Assembly: GCA_035572335.1 (NCBI GenBank)
Contig: DATNAW010000242.1
Span: 1-5,276, forward strand
From: 66-474 sp035572335
Lineage (GTDB): Bacteria; Pseudomonadota; Gammaproteobacteria; Xanthomonadales; Rhodanobacteraceae
Direction of reading: 5' to 3'
DNA: 5,276 nucleotides
The notes under the pieces were generated by a model, which saw nothing but the letters and a program-made list of their open reading frames with translations, searched no databases and was not told the origin of the DNA. A program made the position numbers and the translations under genes. Shown piece by piece: positions 1 through 5,276 of the stretch. Position 1 is the first letter of the stretch, and the number at the start of each line of letters is the position of its first letter.

Positions 1-69
1 GAAGGGTGCTTTGGACTGCGGCGGCCGTGCCGAAGCAGCCGATGATAAAGCACACGTCCGCCGCGCGAA
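1..69. other. Left edge, no assignable gene; possible nested hairpin
   Basis: This short stretch lies just past the stop codon of the minus-strand methyltransferase gene. I see no complete gene. Two reading frames are open across it: one on the plus strand, running on to about 110, and one on the minus strand that could begin at a GTG. Neither gives a recognisable protein, so an edge of a neighbouring gene cannot be excluded. The sequence can fold: GTGCTTT (6-12) pairs with AAAGCAC (47-53), and inside it CTGC (16-19) pairs with GCAG (35-38) and CGGC (22-25) with GCCG (29-32). There is no T-run on either side, so it is not a standard Rho-independent terminator. Confidence 0.3.
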
Positions 70-1278
70 TCACGCGGCCGGCAGCACGCGGCAGATGAAC
101 CCCTTCAGGTAATCGGTTTCCGGGATCGCGGGATGCACCGGATGATCAGGCGACTGCTGCAGTTGCTGCAGTACCTGCACGTTGCGGTCGAGGTGACGCG
201 CCCCGCGCTGCACCGCATCCCGCAACCCCGCGCGCGGCATGTGGTACGAGCACGAACAGGTCACCAGGATGCCGTCGCGCGACAGCACCTGCATCGCCAG
301 CTCATTGATCCGGCGGTAGGCCAGCGCGCCTTCCTTCAAATCCTTCTTGCGCTTGACGAACGCCGGCGGATCGAGGATCACCACGTCGAAGTGTTCGCGG
401 CGTTCGCGCAAGTCCTTGAGGAAATCGAAGGCATCCGCGCGTTCCGCGCGCACGCGATCGGCCAGCCCGTTGCGCGCGGCGTTCTCTCCGATCAATTTCA
501 CCGCGGAGGCGGACGCATCCACGCACGTGACGTCCTTCGCACCCATCGCAGCCGCGCGCAGCCCCCACGCGCCCAGATACGCAAACATGTCCAGCACCCG
601 CGCGTCTTTCACGTACGGCGCCAGCGCATCGCGGTTGGCGCGCTGGTCATAGAACCAGCCGGTCTTCTGCCCGCCGATCGCATCCACCGCGAACTCCACG
701 CCGCCTTCGACGACGCGCAACGCACCCGGCGGATCGCCGAAACCGACGTCGGCGTAATCCATCAAGCCCTCCAGCGCGCGGATGCCAGCGTCGTTCTTCC
801 AGATCAGCGCACGCGGCTTCACCACTTTCTGCACCGCCGCTTCAACCTGCGGCTTCAAGCGTTCGATGCCCGCCGTGGTCGCCTGCGCGACGATCACGTC
901 ATCGAACCGGTCCAGCGTCAGGCCCGGCACGCCGTCGGATTCACCGTACAGCAACCGGTAGAACGGTTCCGCATACACCCGTTCGCGCAGCGCCAGCGCG
1001 ACTTGCAGCCTGTGCGTCAACAGCGACGTATCCAGCGGATGTTCGGTGCCGCGCGCCACCAGCCGCGCGCAGATCAGCGAACGCGGATTGGCGTAGCCGA
1101 CGCCTATCGGCTTGCCGTTGGCGGCGACCACCACGCACGGTTCACCCGGCTGGAAATCCGCCAGCGGCGAACGCGCCACGTCGACCTCGTTCGAAAACAC
1201 CCACAGGTGGCCTGCGCGCAGGCGCGCATCCTCGCCACGCTTCAGGTACAACGCGGGGTATTCGACGGGTTGGTCCAC
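70..1278 (-). CDS. rlmI: RlmI-type 23S rRNA (cytosine-C5) methyltransferase
   Basis: Predicted SAM-dependent methyltransferase of 402 residues, close to the E. coli RlmI (YccW) length, which makes m5C1962 in 23S rRNA in the cytoplasm. The N-terminus (about 8-80) fits a PUA RNA-binding domain. GESDGVPGLTLDRF (112-125) is the family linker motif. The Rossmann methyltransferase domain follows: GQKTGWFYDQRANR (203-216), SAM-binding VLDMFAYLGAWG (228-239), an acidic VDAS (253-256), catalytic ILDPPAFVKRKKD (301-313), and TCSCS (340-344), whose cysteines are candidates for the catalytic nucleophile. The C-terminal DHPV...YLKGFICRV matches the family end. The start is GTG, chosen because AAGGA lies 7 bases upstream and the PUA domain begins right after. 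It is transcribed divergently from the peptidase gene and looks monocistronic within the window. Seen: motifs and order. Inferred: exact target base. The family is broad, so a related rRNA cytosine methyltransferase is the main alternative. Confidence 0.93.
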   Translation of the reverse strand: MDQPVEYPALYLKRGEDARLRAGHLWVFSNEVDVARSPLADFQPGEPCVVVAANGKPIGVGYANPRSLICARLVARGTEHPLDTSLLTHRLQVALALRERVYAEPFYRLLYGESDGVPGLTLDRFDDVIVAQATTAGIERLKPQVEAAVQKVVKPRALIWKNDAGIRALEGLMDYADVGFGDPPGALRVVEGGVEFAVDAIGGQKTGWFYDQRANRDALAPYVKDARVLDMFAYLGAWGLRAAAMGAKDVTCVDASASAVKLIGENAARNGLADRVRAERADAFDFLKDLRERREHFDVVILDPPAFVKRKKDLKEGALAYRRINELAMQVLSRDGILVTCSCSYHMPRAGLRDAVQRGARHLDRNVQVLQQLQQSPDHPVHPAIPETDYLKGFICRVLPAA

Positions 1279-1285
1279 GGCAAAA

Positions 1286-1290
1286 TCCTT
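1286..1290 (-). promoter_or_regulatory. Ribosome binding site deciding the GTG start of rlmI
   Basis: Read on the minus strand the sequence is AAGGA, followed by seven bases and then GTG (1278-1276). There is no nearby ATG in frame that would keep the conserved N-terminal PUA residues, so this site supports the GTG start. Confidence 0.7.
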
Positions 1291-1305
1291 CGAGATAAAC
1301 CCGAC

Positions 1306-1315
1306 ACGCTAGCGC
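1306..1315 (-). promoter_or_regulatory. Possible promoter -10 region of rlmI (GCGCTAGCGT)
   Basis: On the minus strand GCGCTAGCGT contains the hexamer TAGCGT (1311-1306), which could act as a -10 element. It would place the transcript start near 1299 and give a leader of about 20 bases carrying the AAGGA site. No convincing -35 box is visible. Nearly the same ten bases occur before the DUF255 gene at 3479-3488, which adds a little support. This is inference from spacing and similarity. Confidence 0.3.
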
Positions 1316-1328
1316 ATCCGCGCGGATG
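1315..1328. promoter_or_regulatory. Perfect 14-bp palindrome in the divergent intergenic region
   Basis: CATCCGCGCGGATG is identical to its own reverse complement. It lies between the rlmI and peptidase genes, immediately upstream of the possible rlmI -10 region and about 75 bases before the peptidase start. A site of this form could bind a dimeric regulator. It could also be chance in GC-rich DNA, because its core alternates C and G. Confidence 0.3.
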
Positions 1329-1331
1329 TCC

Positions 1332-1356
1332 ACAAGCCGCGCATGGCATGGCTTGT
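1332..1356. repeat. Inverted repeat ACAAGCC / GGCTTGT
   Basis: Two 7-bp arms (1332-1338 and 1350-1356) are exact reverse complements separated by 11 bases. The right arm lies between the possible -35 and -10 elements of the peptidase promoter, which is a usual position for a repressor operator. No known operator consensus is recognised. Confidence 0.3.
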
Positions 1357-1372
1357 CCGCGACTGGCATACT
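1344..1372 (+). promoter_or_regulatory. Possible extended -10 promoter of the S9 peptidase gene
   Basis: TGGCATACT (1364-1372) fits the extended -10 form TGnTATAAT, with CATACT as the hexamer. The -35 position 17 bases upstream (1344-1349, TGGCAT) matches poorly. The transcript start would be near 1379, leaving a leader of about 24 bases that includes the ribosome binding site. This rests on consensus matching only. Confidence 0.3.
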
Positions 1373-1390
1373 TTTGCGCGGGGATTTTTC

Positions 1391-1400
1391 AAAAGGGGAT
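1391..1400 (+). promoter_or_regulatory. Ribosome binding site of the S9 peptidase gene
   Basis: AAAAGGGGAT stands directly before two adjacent in-frame ATG codons (1403 and 1406). The purine core ends 3 bases before the first and 6 before the second, so initiation at 1406 is equally possible. It argues against the upstream in-frame ATG at 1343, which lacks such a site and would put 20 extra residues before the signal peptide. Confidence 0.7.
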
Positions 1401-1402
1401 CA

Positions 1403-3418
1403 ATGATGCGCTTGCCACGCCTTGCCTGCTGGCTCTTGATTGCCGGCACCCTGTCTTGCACCGCTGCTGTCGCAGCGGAGCTGCCGGTGTCCGATTTCGT
1501 CAAGCATCCGACGCTGACCAACCCGGTGATTTCACCGGACGGCAAATACCTCGCGGTCGCGGTCAACGAGAACACCGACAGTACCGACGCCGATTTCCAG
1601 CTGGCGGTGCTGAGCCTGCCCGACCTGAAACCGGTCAGCCGTCTCGACATGGCGCCGCGCTTCATGCCCGTCGATGTCCACTGGGTCAGCAACACCCGCC
1701 TCATCATGGCGTTGGCGCGCGAGACGGGCACGCTGGAAGCGCCCTCCTTCACCGGCGACATCATCGGCGTGGATTTCGACGGAACCCACAAGAAGTCGCT
1801 GTACAGCCTGAGCCATCGTGGCGGCACGTTCTCTTCGGTGAATTCGCTGGATATCCCGATGGGCTTTCCGGGCATCGCCGGCTTGCCTCCCGATCCGAAC
1901 GGACATTTTTTTCTGAGCCTGAGCCGGTCGAACGATGCCCAAGGCGACGTCTGGCAATACGGCAAGACGGACCTCTACGACGTCGATGCTGCCAGCGGCC
2001 ACGCCGGGCAGATCGGAGAAATCGAGCACGGCGGCATGTCGCTGCTGCCTTACGACGGCGTCGCGCGCATCGCGGCGGGCGAAGACACCCAGATGAACCA
2101 GGTGGCGTTCTACAGCACCGACGGCAAGGCATGGACGCAGATGCCCGGAAGCGTCGTCGGCAGGTCCTTCAACCCGCTTGGCATCAGCCGCGACGGCAAG
2201 CATTTGTATGCGTTGTCCAGCATGGACGGTGGCCCCAACCAACTCGTCGAATCCAACCTCGACGGCAGCGGTCGCACCGTGCTGGCAGCCGATCCGTTCT
2301 CGTCGGTCACCGACGTGATGTGGAATCCCGAAACCCAGAGGCCCATCGCGGCAGTGTTCGCCGCTGGCGGTCGTCCCAAGGTGCAGTATCTGTCCGAGGG
2401 AATCTACGCGCAGATCATGCAGGCGCTGTCCAAGAGCCAGCCCGCCGATTTCGTGTCGATGGAAGGTGCAAGCACGGATGGGCAGACGCTGCTGATCAGC
2501 GTGCGCGGTGACCGCAACCCGGGCGCCTTTGCCCTGTTCGAGCGCAACGGCATGCAGGCGCGCCCGTTGTACCAGGCATTGCCCTGGATCAAGCCAGCCG
2601 ACATGCCGGAACGGATGCCGATCCGCTTCAAGGATCGTGACGGCGTGGAACTGGCGGGTTTCCTGACCTTGCCGAATGGCGGCGACCACAAGAACCTGCC
2701 GTTGGTGCTGATCCCGCACGGCGGGCCGATCGGTCCGTCGGACGGCTGGTTCTACGATCCATGGGCGGCGCTGTTGGCCAACCGGGGCTACGCGGCCCTG
2801 CAGGTCAACTACCGTGGCTCCGGCGAGCGCGGCCACAACTTCGAGCGTTCGGGCTACAAGCAGTTCGGCTCCGGCATCCAGGACGACCTGATCGACGGGG
2901 TGAAGTGGGCGATCGCGCAAGGTTACGTCGACCCCAATCGCATCTGCGTGTTCGGCGGCAGCTTCGGTGGCTACTCGTCGCTGATGCAGCCGATCCTCGC
3001 GCCTCGAATCTACAAATGCGCAATCGACTATGCGGGCGTCTACGACTGGCGCATCGGCATGGACAAGAGCGACACGCGCCGCTTCGCGGGTGGCCGCACG
3101 TACTTCAAGGACGCCATCGGAACCCGCGAAGATGCGTATGCCATGTCGCCCGTCAGCATGATGGACAAGTTCAACGTGCCGGTGCTGATTGCGCATGGCA
3201 AGGACGATCCGCGCGTGCCCTACGAAAACGCCACCGACCTGCGCTCGGCGCTGGACAAGGCCAACAAGCGCTACGAGTGGTTGGCCGAGCCCAAGGAACT
3301 GCACGGCTTCTCCAGCGAAGCGCACAATGAGGAACTGTGGAACATGATCCTGCCCTTCCTCGGCAAGTACATCGGCGCCGGCAGCGCGGCACCTGCAACG
3401 GCCGCGGTGTCGAAATAA
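1403..3418 (+). CDS. Exported S9 family peptidase (prolyl oligopeptidase-like)
   Basis: Serine peptidase of 671 residues, expected to cleave short peptides in the periplasm. Residues 1-25 form a signal peptide: basic start MMRLPR, hydrophobic core around LLIAGTL, and a likely cut at AVA-A or VAA-E. Cys19 lies in a TLSC context that does not fit a good lipobox. About 26-400 resembles the beta-propeller of S9 enzymes, with repeats such as ISPDGKYLAVA and ISRDGKHLYALS. The C-terminal alpha/beta-hydrolase domain has HGGP (439-442), NYRGSGERG, the nucleophile Ser520 in GGSFGG, Asp602 in HGKDDPRVP and His634 in ELHGF, so the triad is complete. The end is Ala-rich (about 659-670). The start was chosen for the ribosome binding site and signal peptide. 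It is divergent from rlmI, followed by its own terminator, and probably monocistronic. The domain order matches acylaminoacyl-peptidase or dipeptidyl-peptidase-like S9 proteins; I cannot tell the exact substrate specificity. Confidence 0.93.
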   Translation: MMRLPRLACWLLIAGTLSCTAAVAAELPVSDFVKHPTLTNPVISPDGKYLAVAVNENTDSTDADFQLAVLSLPDLKPVSRLDMAPRFMPVDVHWVSNTRLIMALARETGTLEAPSFTGDIIGVDFDGTHKKSLYSLSHRGGTFSSVNSLDIPMGFPGIAGLPPDPNGHFFLSLSRSNDAQGDVWQYGKTDLYDVDAASGHAGQIGEIEHGGMSLLPYDGVARIAAGEDTQMNQVAFYSTDGKAWTQMPGSVVGRSFNPLGISRDGKHLYALSSMDGGPNQLVESNLDGSGRTVLAADPFSSVTDVMWNPETQRPIAAVFAAGGRPKVQYLSEGIYAQIMQALSKSQPADFVSMEGASTDGQTLLISVRGDRNPGAFALFERNGMQARPLYQALPWIKPADMPERMPIRFKDRDGVELAGFLTLPNGGDHKNLPLVLIPHGGPIGPSDGWFYDPWAALLANRGYAALQVNYRGSGERGHNFERSGYKQFGSGIQDDLIDGVKWAIAQGYVDPNRICVFGGSFGGYSSLMQPILAPRIYKCAIDYAGVYDWRIGMDKSDTRRFAGGRTYFKDAIGTREDAYAMSPVSMMDKFNVPVLIAHGKDDPRVPYENATDLRSALDKANKRYEWLAEPKELHGFSSEAHNEELWNMILPFLGKYIGAGSAAPATAAVSK

Positions 3419-3448
3419 CGGGGCAACCCCTCCATTCAGCACTAGGAG

Positions 3449-3471
3449 GCCCGGCGCAAGCCGGGCTTTTT
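3449..3471 (+). terminator. Rho-independent terminator after the S9 peptidase gene
   Basis: GCCCGGC (3449-3455) and GCCGGGC (3460-3466) form a perfect 7-bp stem closed by a GCAA loop, which is of the stable GNRA type. Five T residues follow (3467-3471). It begins 30 bases after the peptidase stop codon and ends 23 bases before the next start, so the DUF255 gene probably has its own promoter. Confidence 0.85.
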
Positions 3472-3478
3472 GGGGGCC

Positions 3479-3488
3479 GCGCTAGCAT
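3479..3488 (+). promoter_or_regulatory. Possible -10 element of the DUF255 gene (GCGCTAGCAT)
   Basis: The hexamer TAGCAT (3483-3488) resembles a -10 box and ends six bases before the ATG at 3495. A transcript starting the usual 6-7 bases downstream would begin at or beside the ATG, giving a leaderless mRNA. This would agree with the lack of a clear Shine-Dalgarno sequence before this gene. The -35 region would overlap the terminator stem and shows no good match. Confidence 0.35.
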
Positions 3489-3494
3489 GGTGCG

Positions 3495-5276
3495 ATGAAC
3501 AACGACGAGTTCGCGCGCAACCGGCTCGAAGATGCATCCAGCCCCTATCTCCGCCAGCACGCCGACAATCCCGTGCATTGGCAGCCTTGGGACGATGCGA
3601 TACTGGCGCATGCGCGCGACACCGATACCCCGATCCTGCTGTCGATCGGCTACAGCGCCTGTCATTGGTGCCACGTGATGGCACACGAATGTTTTGGGAA
3701 CCCAGCAATCGCTGAGGCGATGAACCGATCGTTCGTGAACATCAAGCTCGATCGCGAGGAGCGCCCCGACATCGACCGCGCGTACCAGCTCGCGCACCAG
3801 GCGCTCAGCGGCCGCGGCGGCGGCTGGCCGCTGACCGCGTTCCTCGATCCGCAGGATCTTTCGCCGTTCTACATCGGCACGTATTTTCCGCCGACGCCCC
3901 GCCACGGCCTGCCGGGTTTCCCGGAAGTGCTGCAACGCGTGCGCCAATACTTCGACCACCATCGCGGTGAACTGCGCGCGCAAGCGGGCCAGCTGCGCGA
4001 CTGGCTGCAACACGCGCGTGTGGGCGCTTCCGAATCGACGCCGGACGCCAACGCCGTGCAGGCGGCCGCGATGCAGCGCATCTCCGCGCGATTCGATTCC
4101 CGATACGGCGGCAACGCGGGCGCACCCAAGTTTCCGCGCGCAACGGAGCTGGAATGGCTGCTGGATATCGCTTCTGAACCCCTCTCCCATCGGGAGAGGG
4201 GCACGGGTGTGGGTACGACGACTCCGGACCCTCATCCGGCGCTACGCGCCGCCTTCTCCGGAGGGGAGAAGGAAAAGCAAATGGCGCATCTCACGCTCGC
4301 CAACATGGCGATGCGAGGCCTGCAGGACCACCTGGGTGGCGGATTCTTCCGCTACTGCGTGGATGCGGACTGGACGATCCCGCATTTCGAAAAGATGCTG
4401 TACGACAACGCACAGCTGTTGCCGGCGTACGCACGCACGGCCGCCGCCGAAAACGCCGATGCAGGGCTGCGCGACATTTCCGCCGCAGCGGCGCACGGCA
4501 TCATTGAATGGCTTGCGCGTGACATGACGGCACCGGGCGGCGCATTCTTCAGCTCGCTCGATGCCGACAGCGAACACGAGGAAGGCAAGTACTACCTGTG
4601 GACGCGCGATGAAGTGCGCGGCGCCTTGGACGAGGCCGACTACCCATTCGCGGAAGCCGCGTTCGGGCTCGATGCCCCGCCCAATTTCGAAGGCCGCGCG
4701 TGGCACCTGCTGCGCTCAACGCCGATGAGCACACTGGCCGAACGTTTCATGCTGGCGCCGATGGAAATCACTGAGCGACTCGACGCCATCCGTGCCCGCC
4801 TGCTTGATGTTCGGTCCGCACGTGTTCCACCCGCTCGCGACGACAAGATCCTCACGGCCTGGAATGCGCTCGCCATATCGGGCCTGTCGCGTTGCGCACG
4901 GCTGATGGAAGACACGCGCTGCACCACCATGGCGACGCACGCACTGGACGCGCTGCGCAAATCGATCTGGATCGACGGGAAACTCTACGCCAATGCCGCG
5001 GAACCCGCGTGGCGCATCGCCGGTTTTCTCGACGATCATGCGTTCCTGCTGGACGCGCTGCTCGAAACCCTGCAACTCGCGTTCGATCCGCGCGACCTGG
5101 AATGGGCCATCGCGCTCGCCAACGCTCTGCTGGAGAAGTTCGGCGACGAAACCTCCGGCGCCTTCCGCTTTTCGACGCCGCAACACGCCACGCCGCTGCC
5201 CTCCAACGAAAACTGGACGGACGATGCCTTGCCGAACGGCAGCGCCGTGGCGATCCGCTCGTTGTTGCGGCTGGGT
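3495..5276 (+). CDS. DUF255/YyaL (SSP411-like) thioredoxin-domain protein, 3' end cut off
   Basis: 594 codons are visible without a stop; family members are usually about 650-700 residues, so the C-terminus lies beyond the window. The N-terminal thioredoxin-like domain (about 11-170) has SSPYLRQHADNPVHW (15-29), the redox-type motif CHWC (Cys56, Cys59), DREERPDID (86-94), GGWPLTAFLDP with cis-Pro-like Pro112, and GTYFPP (128-133). The second domain, resembling the (alpha/alpha)6 barrel of glycosidases and epimerases, begins near APKFP (210-214) and shows LGGGFFRYCVD (280-290), PHFEKMLYDN (296-305), LDADSEHEEGKYYLW (355-369) and DDKILTAWN (449-457). The family is conserved from bacteria to mammals but its biochemical role is not settled. 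The start ATG is placed by the conserved N-terminal block; no good ribosome binding site precedes it. About 33 extra residues (228-260) come from a palindromic repeat embedded in frame. Cys66 stands where I recall Ser in the usual HESF motif. Conserved blocks on both sides of the repeat stay in one frame, so I treat the gene as intact. Confidence 0.92.
   Translation, partial: MNNDEFARNRLEDASSPYLRQHADNPVHWQPWDDAILAHARDTDTPILLSIGYSACHWCHVMAHECFGNPAIAEAMNRSFVNIKLDREERPDIDRAYQLAHQALSGRGGGWPLTAFLDPQDLSPFYIGTYFPPTPRHGLPGFPEVLQRVRQYFDHHRGELRAQAGQLRDWLQHARVGASESTPDANAVQAAAMQRISARFDSRYGGNAGAPKFPRATELEWLLDIASEPLSHRERGTGVGTTTPDPHPALRAAFSGGEKEKQMAHLTLANMAMRGLQDHLGGGFFRYCVDADWTIPHFEKMLYDNAQLLPAYARTAAAENADAGLRDISAAAAHGIIEWLARDMTAPGGAFFSSLDADSEHEEGKYYLWTRDEVRGALDEADYPFAEAAFGLDAPPNFEGRAWHLLRSTPMSTLAERFMLAPMEITERLDAIRARLLDVRSARVPPARDDKILTAWNALAISGLSRCARLMEDTRCTTMATHALDALRKSIWIDGKLYANAAEPAWRIAGFLDDHAFLLDALLETLQLAFDPRDLEWAIALANALLEKFGDETSGAFRFSTPQHATPLPSNENWTDDALPNGSAVAIRSLLRLG
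4179..4272. repeat. Composite palindromic (REP-like) repeat inside the DUF255 gene
   Basis: Three hairpins lie in a row. CCCCTCTCCC (4179-4188) pairs with GGGAGAGGGG (4192-4201) across a 3-base loop. CGGCGC (4237-4242) pairs with GCGCCG (4246-4251) across TAC. CCTTCTCC (4252-4259) pairs with GGAGAAGG (4265-4272) across 5 bases. Between them GGGTGTGGGT (4205-4214) and ACCCTCATCC (4228-4237) are imperfect reverse complements (7 of 10), so the whole unit is roughly two-fold symmetric. I recognise this pattern from memory as a dispersed, mostly intergenic repeat of Xanthomonadales and other Proteobacteria. Here it is read through in frame and encodes residues of about 229-260. No clear target-site duplication flanks it. 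Only one copy is present in the window. Confidence 0.8.
4269..4283 (+). promoter_or_regulatory. Possible internal ribosome binding site and start at the repeat's edge
   Basis: AAGGA (4269-4273) is followed by seven bases and an in-frame ATG (4281, Met263). Initiation here would yield the barrel domain without the thioredoxin domain. Most of the AAGGA lies in the 3' arm of the 4252-4272 hairpin, so it may be masked when the RNA is folded. There is no evidence that it is used. Confidence 0.25.

Noticed and set aside
1343..1402. Upstream in-frame ATG for the S9 peptidase
   Set aside because: It would add 20 residues before a well-formed signal peptide, has no ribosome binding site, and overlaps the likely promoter.
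1403..1480. Lipoprotein signal in the S9 peptidase (Cys19)
   Set aside because: The residues before Cys19 are T-L-S, which do not fit the usual lipobox with Leu at -3, while good type I signal peptidase sites (AVA, VAA) follow at once.
133..2511. 792-codon open frame on the plus strand, mostly antisense to rlmI
   Set aside because: It is rich in Arg, His and Gln with no recognisable domain, crosses the intergenic region, and overlaps two genes with clear conserved motifs. It is a mirror effect of GC-biased codon use.
1532..3442. 636-codon open frame on the minus strand opposite the S9 peptidase gene
   Set aside because: Its composition (many Arg, Val, His, Gln) is that of an antisense shadow, while the plus strand carries a complete signal peptide and catalytic triad.
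3171..4235. 354-codon open frame on the minus strand opposite the DUF255 gene
   Set aside because: It runs through the end of the peptidase gene, a strong terminator and part of the repeat, and has no known motif. The plus-strand frame explains the region.
4179..4272. Repeat as evidence that the DUF255 gene is a pseudogene or split gene
   Set aside because: No stop or frame change occurs, and the conserved blocks before and after are in the same frame with normal motifs. Disruption of folding remains possible but is not visible.
4179..4272. CRISPR array or transposon end
   Set aside because: There are no regularly spaced direct repeats, no transposase gene and no clear target-site duplication; the unit consists of adjacent hairpins typical of REP-like elements.

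Overview
The window reads as chromosomal DNA from a GC-rich gammaproteobacterium, most likely of the order Xanthomonadales (a Rhodanobacter, Dyella, Luteibacter or Lysobacter type of organism). The reasons are the strong G/C preference at third codon positions, the wording of the conserved protein motifs, and a composite palindromic repeat whose two halves (a CCCCTCTCCC hairpin and a CCTTCTCC hairpin) I associate with genomes of this group. The assignment is inference; no rRNA or other marker gene is present.

Layout. Positions 1-69 hold no gene I can name, only a possible nested hairpin just past the end of the first gene. Positions 70-1278 (minus strand) encode an RlmI-type 23S rRNA methyltransferase that starts at a GTG with a good ribosome binding site. 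A 124-base divergent intergenic region follows, with a perfect 14-bp palindrome, a 7-bp inverted repeat and weak promoter-like sequences for both directions. Positions 1403-3418 (plus strand) encode an exported S9-family (prolyl oligopeptidase-like) serine peptidase with signal peptide and complete catalytic triad. It is followed by a textbook Rho-independent terminator (3449-3471). Positions 3495-5276 (plus strand) encode most of a DUF255/YyaL/SSP411-type protein: an N-terminal thioredoxin-like domain with a CHWC motif, then an (alpha/alpha)6-barrel domain. The gene runs off the right edge.

The most notable feature is in the third gene. A palindromic repeat of about 95 bases (about 4179-4272), of the kind normally found between genes, lies inside the conserved coding sequence. 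It keeps the reading frame, contains no stop codon, and adds about 33 hydrophilic residues between two otherwise normal conserved blocks. Its 3' edge also brings an AAGGA sequence seven bases upstream of an in-frame ATG, which could permit separate translation of the barrel domain.

The three genes do not form an evident pathway. They look like three independent transcription units: rRNA modification, periplasmic peptide degradation, and a widely conserved thioredoxin-fold protein of unsettled function. Two of them share a GCGCTAGC-type motif at promoter-like positions.
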